NCBI GenBank assembly: GCA_002317385.1
Contig: DCJH01000052.1
Location: 16,564-42,875 of the forward strand
Direction: 5' to 3'
Length of the DNA: 26,312 bases
Source: Prevotella sp. UBA1705
GTDB taxonomy: Bacteria; Bacteroidota; Bacteroidia; Bacteroidales; Bacteroidaceae
In this document: positions 16,054 to 24,300 of the stretch, piece by piece
Numbering within the stretch: position 1 is the first letter of the stretch
How the letters are laid out: each line of letters begins with the position of its first letter
Translations under genes and position numbers: made by a program
The notes under the pieces: model-generated
The model's input: only the letters and a program-made list of their open reading frames with translations
The model's database searches: none
What the model was told of the DNA's origin: nothing

Positions 16054-16081
16054 AGAGGCGCGGTGGTCCGCGCCTCTTTTT
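16054..16081 (+). terminator. Strong intrinsic terminator
   Basis: AGAGGCGCGG (16054-16063), loop TGGT and CCGCGCCTCT (16068-16077) form a perfect stem running into a T tract to 16081. It ends transcription of the GIN lipoprotein gene. Confidence 0.9.
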
Positions 16082-16173
16082 CGTGCCCCTCCATCGTCCT
16101 CCTTTCTTGCCAAATATCCCCCCTCTCCCCATTTTCCATTCCTCTTCTCGCCATTCTCTACCTCATCGCCTCG

Positions 16174-16192
16174 CGATTACTACCTTATTTCA
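16174..16192 (+). repeat. Single CGATTAGTACC-family end, copy C
   Basis: CGATTACTACCTTATTTCA matches the right end of the 25563-25649 element at 18 of 19 positions. No matching left end is nearby, so this looks like a solitary half or remnant. It lies in the 404-bp gap between the convergent GIN lipoprotein and GH43 genes. Confidence 0.5.
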
Positions 16193-16247
16193 GGACAATG
16201 AAAAGGGGGCGGGAATGAAGGAAGATTGGAGACATGGAGAAAGGCAA

Positions 16248-16291
16248 TGCCGCGTCACATTCCGAGGGGTGGAGAGGAATGTGACGCGGCA
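16248..16291. repeat. Perfect 16-bp inverted repeat
   Basis: TGCCGCGTCACATTCC (16248-16263) and its exact reverse complement (16276-16291) flank a 12-nt purine-rich loop. No T tract follows on either strand, so it is not a standard terminator. It sits between two convergent genes. Beyond the terminators, the repeat end at 16174-16192 and this element, I see nothing else in 15994-16397. Confidence 0.75.
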
Positions 16292-16397
16292 AAGAGAGGG
16301 GATGAGGAGGAGAGGATTTATAGGGGTGGATTGCTCTACCTCTCATCAATGATTCATTCGACAAAAGATGCGGATGAAAGGGGAACCGACTGTGGTA

Positions 16398-18545
16398 TCA
16401 CTGCTTGAGCTCGGCAGAGGGGGTCCAGCTGTCTTGCCAGCGGACTACAGGAAGGCCAGCCTCAAAGGTGATGGGCAGCCAGATGTAGCGGGCATCGCTG
16501 GGATGCTTGGGACGCCAGATGTCGGCCATGAAGATGTATTGGCCTTTTTTCTGGAGCACGTAGGTGGACTGTCCATCAAAGGTTTTGCTGGCCTTGGGAC
16601 CCACGCAGGGATTGGGATGCTGCATCCAGGGTCCCCATATGCTCGGGGCAGAGAACATGCGGGCCTCGTTGGGCGCCCAGCCGGTACACCCAGAGGCGAT
16701 CATCCAATAGGTTCCGTCTTTCTTGAACAGGGCCGGAGCCTCATTCTGTCCGCCTGCTGCCACACGGGTGAAACGGCCCGTATGCTTGGTGAAATCGTCG
16801 TTGAGCTCGGCAATCTGCAGTGTCATGTTGTCCTCAGATGAGAAGATATGATAGGCCTTGCCGTCGTCGTCCACATAGAGTGTCATGTCGCGGGCCATCT
16901 GTCCGCTGCCCATATCGCGCTTCATAAAGAGTCCTTTCTTCACCGCGTCGAGCCATGCGGGAGTCCACCACTGCTTGAAATGGTCGGCGTTGAGGGTATC
17001 GAGCACGGCCCGCTCGGCCTTGCCCATCTCCACAGGATACTGTCCGGCATCCGAGCGCGAGGAGTAGAGGAAGCGGTAAGGGCCCTCGGGCTTATCGCTC
17101 ACAGCCACGCCATAGCGGGCGGCAGCATAGCCCTTGCCCTTGAGTTCGAGGTGGAAATACATCACAAACTTGCCCGTCTTGGGATTGAAAATCACCTTGG
17201 GACGCTCCAGGATGCACCCGCGCTCAATGTCGTCGCCCGGTTTGTTGGTCACCGAGAGCGCCACACCGCGGTTGGTCCAGTGGGTGAGGTCTTTGGAACT
17301 ATAGCACATCACGCCCACCATGGCCGACGAAGTGGTGTCGGCTTTGTGCTCGCCAAACCAATAGTAGGTGCCGTTGTGGTCGAGGATTCCGCCTCCGTGG
17401 GCATTGATATGGGCACCGCTCTCGTCGCGCCAAAGCTCTCCCGAGCGGATGGTGCGGGGCTTGGCCTGCTGCTCACTCCAGTAGTTTTCAAGCCGTTGGG
17501 CCTCGGCTTTGGTAATCTGAATCACCGAACCATGCTTGGGCGACACGAAGTTGGTGGCCCGCATCACGCCCTCATTGAACCGGCCGAGGGGCTTGAAGGT
17601 CTTGAAGTCGGAGGTCTCCACGAAGCCGAAGTTGTGGGGATGGATGCTGAAGATGTCGTACATGAGCACCCATTTCTTCTCTCCGATGCGCTTCCACATA
17701 TTGGGAGCCTCGCAGGCGCCAGGCTCAGCGTCGATCTGCTGGGCATGATAGTCGTCGAAATGATTGATTTTCTTAGACACCATATACTTGATGCCGCCGG
17801 GCGACTCCTGCGCCACGTAGCTCATGAAATAGCGTCCGCCGGGCATGGGACAGATGTCGGCGTCGAGCACCTGCACCTTCTCGTCGGGGTATTCGAATAG
17901 CAGCTGCGGCTCGGTCTCCAACGTGGTGAAGTCGTCGTTGGCATAGCTGTAGTAGAGTTTGGTGCGCCCGCCCGCCTTCTCGCGTATGGTGAAATAGACC
18001 ATGAGCTTCTTGGCCTGCGGGTCCCAGATGGTCTCCGGTGCCCAGGCGCAGCCTATCTCGCCGAAGCGTTCGGGGAAGAGCTGGTCGATGCGAACCTCTT
18101 GATGGGTCCAGTGGATGAGGTCGTCGCTCTTCATCAACACCAGTCCGCGGTTGTTGCCCCATCCGAATCGGTCGGGCCGTTCCCACTGCGTGGTGCGCAG
18201 ACCCTTATCCTTTCCATAGATGTGGAGGTCGGTCATGGCGATATAGAACGACCCGTTGGGGGCACGATAGATGTGCGGGTCGCGTATGCCCCGCTGGTCG
18301 GCGATGGAGTCGCCGGCAATGATGGGCTCGCCGTTGTTGACCGCCGTGAACGTGTAGCCGTCGTAGCTGACGGCCATGAACAGGCTGTGGGTGGGGTCGT
18401 TGAAGAACGTAAAGAGGTAAGCTCCCATGTCTTTCTCGAGCAAAGGCTTCTTCGCTCGGGAGGTAGCGGCATGGGCCGGACTCAGCACGGCGGCCAGCAG
18501 CCACAGTGCCAGAAGGGTCTTGATTTTCAGAATCGTAGATTGCAT
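16398..18545 (-). CDS. Secreted tandem GH43 enzyme: GH43 plus GH43 subfamily 24-like domain
   Basis: From ATG 18545 the protein is 715 aa, with a signal peptide ending near AHA (26). Domain 1 (about 35-355) is a GH43 five-blade propeller with a canonical set: Asp89 in RDPHIY (base), Asp228 or Asp230 in VLDADI and Glu279 in CEAPNMW (acid). Domain 2 (about 365-710) follows the order of GH43 subfamily 24 exo-beta-1,3-galactanases such as the Phanerochaete enzyme: AHGGGIL, Glu447 in ERPK, Asp553 in ARDMTL, Glu602 in NEAP and Gln659 in DGQST, where Gln is the reported base. It lacks the usual Asp base. An insertion at about 500-550 is absent from the fungal enzyme. Domain 1 may be an arabinofuranosidase or xylosidase; its substrate is not readable. 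An upstream ATG at 18575 is less likely. It follows the GH16 gene by 51 nt. Confidence 0.85.
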   Translation of the reverse strand: MQSTILKIKTLLALWLLAAVLSPAHAATSRAKKPLLEKDMGAYLFTFFNDPTHSLFMAVSYDGYTFTAVNNGEPIIAGDSIADQRGIRDPHIYRAPNGSFYIAMTDLHIYGKDKGLRTTQWERPDRFGWGNNRGLVLMKSDDLIHWTHQEVRIDQLFPERFGEIGCAWAPETIWDPQAKKLMVYFTIREKAGGRTKLYYSYANDDFTTLETEPQLLFEYPDEKVQVLDADICPMPGGRYFMSYVAQESPGGIKYMVSKKINHFDDYHAQQIDAEPGACEAPNMWKRIGEKKWVLMYDIFSIHPHNFGFVETSDFKTFKPLGRFNEGVMRATNFVSPKHGSVIQITKAEAQRLENYWSEQQAKPRTIRSGELWRDESGAHINAHGGGILDHNGTYYWFGEHKADTTSSAMVGVMCYSSKDLTHWTNRGVALSVTNKPGDDIERGCILERPKVIFNPKTGKFVMYFHLELKGKGYAAARYGVAVSDKPEGPYRFLYSSRSDAGQYPVEMGKAERAVLDTLNADHFKQWWTPAWLDAVKKGLFMKRDMGSGQMARDMTLYVDDDGKAYHIFSSEDNMTLQIAELNDDFTKHTGRFTRVAAGGQNEAPALFKKDGTYWMIASGCTGWAPNEARMFSAPSIWGPWMQHPNPCVGPKASKTFDGQSTYVLQKKGQYIFMADIWRPKHPSDARYIWLPITFEAGLPVVRWQDSWTPSAELKQ

Positions 18546-18596
18546 GATGGTTATAATGATTATTGATGATTTCAATCGTGGTGTCGAGGCAGAGAC

Positions 18597-21059
18597 TTAT
18601 CGCCGCTCGTAGATGCGCACATAGTCGATGACATACTGCATGGGCAGCGCGCTGTCGTCTATCTTTCCGCCGTTGTCGCCTCCCAGGGCGAGGTTGAGGA
18701 GGATGTACTGGGGCTTGGTGAATGGATTTTCGCCATGGCCTATCGAGCCGTTTCTCACCTTGGCCATGTCGATATCGTTGAGCAACTCGTCGTCGAGATA
18801 TAGTCGGATGTGGTGCTCGTCCCAGTCCATGCGCCACGTGTGGAACTTCTCGGCCCAATGACTGTCGCGCGAAGTGAAATGGGTAAGGGGCGTCTTGGTG
18901 CTGTTCCACACCGCGTTCCACGGTCGGTCGTTGCCCCATGCGGCGTTGGCCAGGATGTGGGGCTCGCCGTTCGGGCGGTAGAACTCCATGACATCTATCT
19001 CTCCGCACGAGGGCCAGTCGATGCCGCTGCCCAGCGTCCAGATGGCCGGCCAAGCGCCTCCAGCCGTGGGAATCTTGGCCCTCACCTCCAGTCGGCCATA
19101 GCGAAACTCGCGTTTGCCGGCTGTGTTGAGACTCGTCGAGGTATAGTCTATAGTCTTGCGCTTGCGCGCCCAGTGATAGCTTGTGGGATCGTAAGTGGGA
19201 TTGGGCCGATGCTCGCGGCGCCCCTCGATGATGAGATAGCCGTCGCGCTGGTAGGCGTTGCCCTGCTGATACCACTGCGCCTCGCTGTTGCGCTGGAATC
19301 CCTGCTCATAGTTCCATACGGTCGTGTCGGGCAATCCGTCGCGGTTGAACTCGTCGCTCCACACCAATCTCCACTCCGGAACCTTCATTTCCACCATTCC
19401 GTTGCGATAGAGCACGAGCCCATCGCGCTCCCGGGCAAGCCTGATGTCGGCCTGAGAGATTCGTGTAGGCCAGTTGTCGCCGTTGGTTCCGTTGGAGAAT
19501 CGGGCCCAGTCGTCTGAGGTGAGAAATAGGCATGGACTGGTGAATCGCTTCTTGCCGAGCATGAGATAGAGCCGGTTGTTGGCCGAAACACCAAGGATGG
19601 TGTCGCGCCCTATCTGCTCCGTCTGCCCGTGATAGGCGGCATTAGCATAGAGCGTCTGGCCCTTCACGGCCTGGGGCAAGGGCCAGTTGCCCACCATGGC
19701 GGTGGGGTATCCCTGGGGCGTCTGCCGCTTCACCATCCAGTTGTAGTAGTCGCCCGTCATCCAGCACAGGCTGAGCGACGAGCTGCCGTGGCCCGGAATG
19801 ACATAGGGGCGCACGTTATTCTTGGGCGAATGGTGGGTCAGCTGTTCGCGGTTTTTCACCTTGCCCTGACGGTCAAGGGTGATTTTCCACAGCTCAAAGA
19901 TGCTGTCGGTGGGCAGCGAGGCATAGACCGTGCGAGTGTCTTCGGGGTCGATGGCCATGCCGCCGCTATAGCATTTCTCCAGCGTCTGCCAGTTGTTGTG
20001 GAACGCGTGACCGCCATCGGCAATATCGTTCACCCTCCATTGCCGACCGTCCCAGCGCCCAATGGCGTAGCGATGCCGGTTCTTGTCCTGACTGATACGG
20101 GTCATGGCAATGACAGGTCGCTCTTTCTCGTCGGTGGCTATCTGCCAAACCCAGTCGCGAGATTGCGTCGGAGCATCGACGACGGTGTAGGGATAGGCCT
20201 TCTGATAGGCCTGCGTCTTGTTCACCTTGAAGGCCGATTGCCCGATGTCGGCAAGCAGATGGCCCTTGATGTCGCGCAGGAGAAGACCCTGTCCATGGTT
20301 GATATCCACCACGTTGAAGTAGAGCCAGTTGGGCCATTCGTTGTCGGGATGACCGGTGGTATAGGTCAGATAGATCTTGTCGCGGCCGTTGCTCTGGTAT
20401 TTGGCATAGGGACGGGCACCCGTACTCTGCACAATCTGTCGGGGAGCAAGGTCGAACCGCACCTGGCCCTTGGCGTTGGGCAAGGTGAGTCGGGCTATGG
20501 TGGGGTGCCAGTTGATGCCTCGCCAGCAGAGATAGATGTGCTTCGGGTCGTCGCTCAGGATAAAGGGCGAGGGATAAGTGGTATTGTGCTTGGTGGCGAG
20601 AAAGTGCTCCTTGCCCAGCGTGGTGATGTCGCCCTTGCGACGGGAAACGCGATACCAGATGCGCGGCTCGTCGGTGTGGCGGGTGTAGAACACCATGACG
20701 CGCTCGTCGGGGAGCACCAGGAAGGTGGGGTTGTTGTGGTCGTCGGGCTGGAAACACGAGCGGATGAGCACCTCGGTGCGGGTGTTTCTGATGAAGTCTA
20801 CCTGCGTAGCCTTGATGTTTCCATGGATATCAATGTAGCCGATATAGCTGGCATTGATGGTGCCGCGGTCGTTCTGGTAGTGCAGGGCGCGTGGGTCGGC
20901 AAACCAGCACCATGCTCCTTCGTCGGCAATGGGGTAAGAGGCTGCCGGGGCAGAGGCTGAGACTGAGGTACGAGGAAGCTGCGCGGGCTTCAGGCGGGAG
21001 GCGTGAAGACCGACGAATGCCATGAGAAGCAGTGAACAGGTTAGGATTTTTTGCATCAT
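18597..21059 (-). CDS. Secreted BNR_4-type beta-propeller fused to GH16 endo-glycanase
   Basis: This 820-aa protein has a signal peptide (about 1-20). Residues about 43-450 match the BNR_4 type of propeller, opening with DEGAWCWFADPRALHY, then SYIGYIDIHG, HNNPTFLVLPDERVMVFYTRH and TYPSPFIL. BNR_4-like folds include ulvan lyases (PL24/PL25) and enzymes removing rhamnose from glucuronate caps (GH145, PL42); which it resembles most is unknown. Residues about 450-560 are a module I do not recognise. The GH16 domain (562-820) has the catalytic EIDVME with Glu687, Asp689 and Glu692, plus WSDEFN, AWPAIWTLG and LNLALGGDNGG. GH16 cuts beta-1,3 or beta-1,4 glucans or galactans. It is the first gene of a two-gene unit with the GH43 protein and divergent from the HTCS. 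Confidence 0.85.
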   Translation of the reverse strand: MMQKILTCSLLLMAFVGLHASRLKPAQLPRTSVSASAPAASYPIADEGAWCWFADPRALHYQNDRGTINASYIGYIDIHGNIKATQVDFIRNTRTEVLIRSCFQPDDHNNPTFLVLPDERVMVFYTRHTDEPRIWYRVSRRKGDITTLGKEHFLATKHNTTYPSPFILSDDPKHIYLCWRGINWHPTIARLTLPNAKGQVRFDLAPRQIVQSTGARPYAKYQSNGRDKIYLTYTTGHPDNEWPNWLYFNVVDINHGQGLLLRDIKGHLLADIGQSAFKVNKTQAYQKAYPYTVVDAPTQSRDWVWQIATDEKERPVIAMTRISQDKNRHRYAIGRWDGRQWRVNDIADGGHAFHNNWQTLEKCYSGGMAIDPEDTRTVYASLPTDSIFELWKITLDRQGKVKNREQLTHHSPKNNVRPYVIPGHGSSSLSLCWMTGDYYNWMVKRQTPQGYPTAMVGNWPLPQAVKGQTLYANAAYHGQTEQIGRDTILGVSANNRLYLMLGKKRFTSPCLFLTSDDWARFSNGTNGDNWPTRISQADIRLARERDGLVLYRNGMVEMKVPEWRLVWSDEFNRDGLPDTTVWNYEQGFQRNSEAQWYQQGNAYQRDGYLIIEGRREHRPNPTYDPTSYHWARKRKTIDYTSTSLNTAGKREFRYGRLEVRAKIPTAGGAWPAIWTLGSGIDWPSCGEIDVMEFYRPNGEPHILANAAWGNDRPWNAVWNSTKTPLTHFTSRDSHWAEKFHTWRMDWDEHHIRLYLDDELLNDIDMAKVRNGSIGHGENPFTKPQYILLNLALGGDNGGKIDDSALPMQYVIDYVRIYERR

Positions 21060-21073
21060 AATGACGGTTTCTT

Positions 21074-21090
21074 GACCACACCGGGTGGTC
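21074..21090 (-). promoter_or_regulatory. 5'-leader hairpin of the GH16 gene
   Basis: GACCAC (21074-21079) and GTGGTC (21085-21090) form a 6-bp stem with a 5-nt loop, 15 nt upstream of the GH16 start and inside the predicted leader. It could affect translation or mRNA stability, or be a small operator. Confidence 0.35.
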
Positions 21091-21119
21091 TTGAGGTTGG
21101 GTCAAAAGGGTTTCTTTTG

Positions 21120-21127
21120 CAAAAATA
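21120..21127 (-). promoter_or_regulatory. Candidate -7 box of the GH16-GH43 operon
   Basis: On the minus strand this reads TATTTTTG, an exact TAnnTTTG, about 60 nt upstream of the GH16 start. No TTTG is found at the -33 distance, as expected if an activator such as the HTCS is needed. Confidence 0.45.
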
Positions 21128-21241
21128 AGAAAACCCTACGGCTTTGTGGTTTGCTGTTTGTTATTTATAGGGTAACAGATTGTGATTTCGCATAGAAATA
21201 TCAATGATTTGCAGATTTTTGTCATTTTGTGCACCTCCGCC

Positions 21242-21278
21242 CCACGGAAACGTGTGCCTACAGTGCCCTGTTTCGTGG
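21242..21278. promoter_or_regulatory. Interrupted palindrome between the divergent CAZyme and HTCS genes
   Basis: CCACGGAAAC (21242-21251) and GTTTCGTGG (21270-21278) are inverted copies with one bulged base, separated by 18 nt. The palindrome lies mid-way in the 330-bp divergent region, about 115 bp from the GH16 -7 box and 85 bp from the HTCS -7 box. It is a candidate operator; the binding protein is unknown. The rest of the region is A/T-rich without further clear motifs. Confidence 0.35.
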
Positions 21279-21333
21279 TGTTGAGCCCCAATTGTGATCA
21301 TTATGGGGATGATATGACAATATAATAAGGTGG

Positions 21334-21369
21334 TTTGTCCCATATTTTGAGATAATTTAACTATCTTTG
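21334..21369 (+). promoter_or_regulatory. Candidate promoter of the HTCS gene
   Basis: TATCTTTG (21362-21369) is a perfect -7 box, 20 nt upstream of the ATG. TTTG occurs at 21334-21337, 24 nt away, and at 21346-21349, 12 nt away, so neither spacing is ideal. The leader would be very short, about 15 nt. Confidence 0.5.
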
Positions 21370-21389
21370 CCGCATCAATACTATCGTCT

Positions 21390-24300
21390 ATGAATCGCCT
21401 TATACTGTATATTTCCCTATGGCTCTGCTCGCTCATGTCATGGGCCGGCCCGATCCCCTACCGCATGCTCAGCACCATCGGCACCCCTGCAGCCGACGAG
21501 TTGAGGTGTATCTATTTTGATCGGCAGGGCATGCTCTGGATGGGATTTGATACCGGTCTACGGTCGTTCGACGGCTATCAGATCAAGACTTTCCGCACCG
21601 ACGCCTACTCGTCGAATATCTTTCCTAACAACACGGTGCTCTGCATGACCGAGGATCACGACGGCCACCTGTGGATTGGAACGCGCGACGGCATCGTGAG
21701 GATGGACAAGAGCACCGGCAGATTCACCACCTATCACTTGCCCTCAACATGGACGCGCACCATCTACACCATGTTTACCTCGCGCGACGGCACCCTGTGG
21801 ATAGGAACAGACGGTGGGCTGAGCCGGTATGTGAAGACCAAGGACACCTTCTTTACCTACAGTTTCGACAAGATCAAACGCGTGGACCTGACCGGAAAAC
21901 GTCTCCCACAGAATTCCTACAGCGTGAAATCGATTGTCGAGGACGCCCACGGCAACCTCTTCATCGGCACCTGGACGAGTGGACTGATGCGCTTCAATCC
22001 CAAGCAAAACGTGTTCTATCAGTATCCGCAGCACAACGAAATGAACTCGGCCTACTCCCTGTTCATCGACTCCAAGCAGCGTCTCTGGGTCGGAACATGG
22101 GGCTATGGCATAGAGTGTCTGGCCCATCCGCTCAATGCCAAGGACCTCGGGTGGAAGTCATACGGCAAGAAACAAGGCTATTTCGACACCTATTATAAAA
22201 TTGTGGAGGACAAGGTGAGTGGTAGTCTATGGGCCTGTTGTCGCGAAGGCATCAGCATATTGGACCTGAACAATGAGCAGGAGGGATTCACCAACCACCG
22301 TGCGTTGGACGGCGAAACGCCCGAACCACTGAACTTCAGCATCGACCTGGCCACCGACGGAGCCGGAAACATCTGGATAGGTACGCTCGAAGATGGGGTG
22401 AAACACGTGGACACGCGCCGCTCGCTCTTCCAGTTCAATGAGATTGGACTTACCGGAAGCACCCTCCCCACGAGTTGCGTGAGCAGTGTGTTCAGTCCCG
22501 ATGGACAGCAGTTCTGGCTTGGCCTGCGTCCCTACGGACTGGCTTTCTACGACGTGAAGACCCATCAGACGCGCATCAACGAGGCCATTCCCGGGCTATC
22601 GGGCATCGACCATCAGGTGCTCAGTGCCTCGCTGTCGTCCATAGTGCGCCGATACAACGGCGAGATATGGGTGGCAAGCGGTAGCTATGGCGTGATGGTC
22701 ATTCCGCCATCGGGCAATGCCTACATGGAGATGCTGGGCAAGAGCCGCTTTGTCTACGACAACTTTGTCAACACGCTCTATGCTGCCCGCGATGGCCGAA
22801 TATGGATCGGACAGCGCTTCTGCGCCAGCGTGGCCAATCGGGATGGCAGCGGGCGCAAGCTCAGCCTGCAGGAAAAGGGTGAGGATTTCAGCAGTTGCGA
22901 CGTGCGAGGATTTGCTGAAGACCGGGCCGGAAACATCTGGATCTCGACCGAGAACGAGGGCATCATCCGCTATCGCGACGGCAAGAGCCATCGCTACTGC
23001 CCCTCCAACCACAACTATCCGGTGCAGGACGCCATCAATTGCTATGAGGATTCTCGTGGCATGCTATGGGCCATCTCCAAGAGCGGTGGCCTGTTCCTGT
23101 TTGACAAGAGTCGCGACAGCTTCACTCCGGTAAACCGACGGTATCACATCGAGGGCAACTGTGTCTACGCCATCAATGAGGACCGCTGGGGGCGACTATG
23201 GCTTACCACCGAGGATGCCCTGGTGAGCCTGGCCTTCGAGCGCGGCAAGGAACTGCCCGAAGTGGTCAATTTCTCGAAGGAAGACGGTCTGTCCTACCTC
23301 GTTTTCACCCCCAACTCCACCTCGCGCCATGGCGATGAAATCTATTTCGGCACGCGCAAGGGCTTCTTCTCCTTTGTTCCGCAGTCTAAACTGGCTACCG
23401 AGGATCGGCTGGCAAGCCTTGTCGTGACCAATCTCATGGTGGACGACCAGCCCTTTGAGGAGCTCGACTCCACACTTCAGCGCCGCATCAGCAAGGAGAC
23501 ACCACGCTATACCCGCACGATTACCATTCCGGCGTCGGTCAACAAGATAGCCTTGGAGTTCTCGCTGCTGGCCTACACCAACCAGAATCGCAATAAATAT
23601 GCCTACCAACTGGAGGGTTACGACAAGGATTGGCACTATACCGACAATGGCGCCCACCGCGCCACCTATGGCAATCTGCCTTCGGGCACCTACGAGTTCC
23701 GTCTGAAGGGTGCCGACAGCTACGGCCACTGGATAGAGCTGCCCTACACCATCAGGGTCAGGGTGCTGCCGCCATGGTATCTCTCGTGGTGGGCCTGGCT
23801 ATTCTATCTGGCTCTGGGCGTGGGCGCCATCTATGGATTCATCCGCTGGTATGAGCGCCACCTGAACACGCAGCACCGCCTGCAGATGAACAGTGTGTTT
23901 ACCAATATCACTCACGAACTGCTCACTCCGCTCATGGTGATGTCGGCTTCCATCGACGAATTGCGGTCGCAGGCTCCTGCCTTCAACCGCAATTACGACG
24001 TGGTGCAGAACAACATTTCGCGCCTTTCGCGCATGCTTCGCCAGATATTGGAGGTGAGAAAGTCGCTTGCCGGACAGCTCAAACTCAAGGTGTCGGAAGG
24101 AAATCTGACAGAGTTTCTGCGCAGAGAGTGCGAGAATATCGCGCCCATGGCCTCAGCCAAAGGGCAGAAGATTGAGACCGATATGGCCGAAATATCCGGT
24201 TATTTCGACAAGGACAAGATAGACAAGATAGTCTACAACCTGTTATCCAATGCCTTGAAATACAGCAAGGAAGGCTCTGTGGTGAAAGTATCGCTGGCGC

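Noticed and set aside
19629..20960. 443-aa plus-strand open frame opposite the BNR_4-GH16 gene
   Set aside because: Shadow of a recognised secreted enzyme on the other strand; no signal, no domain.
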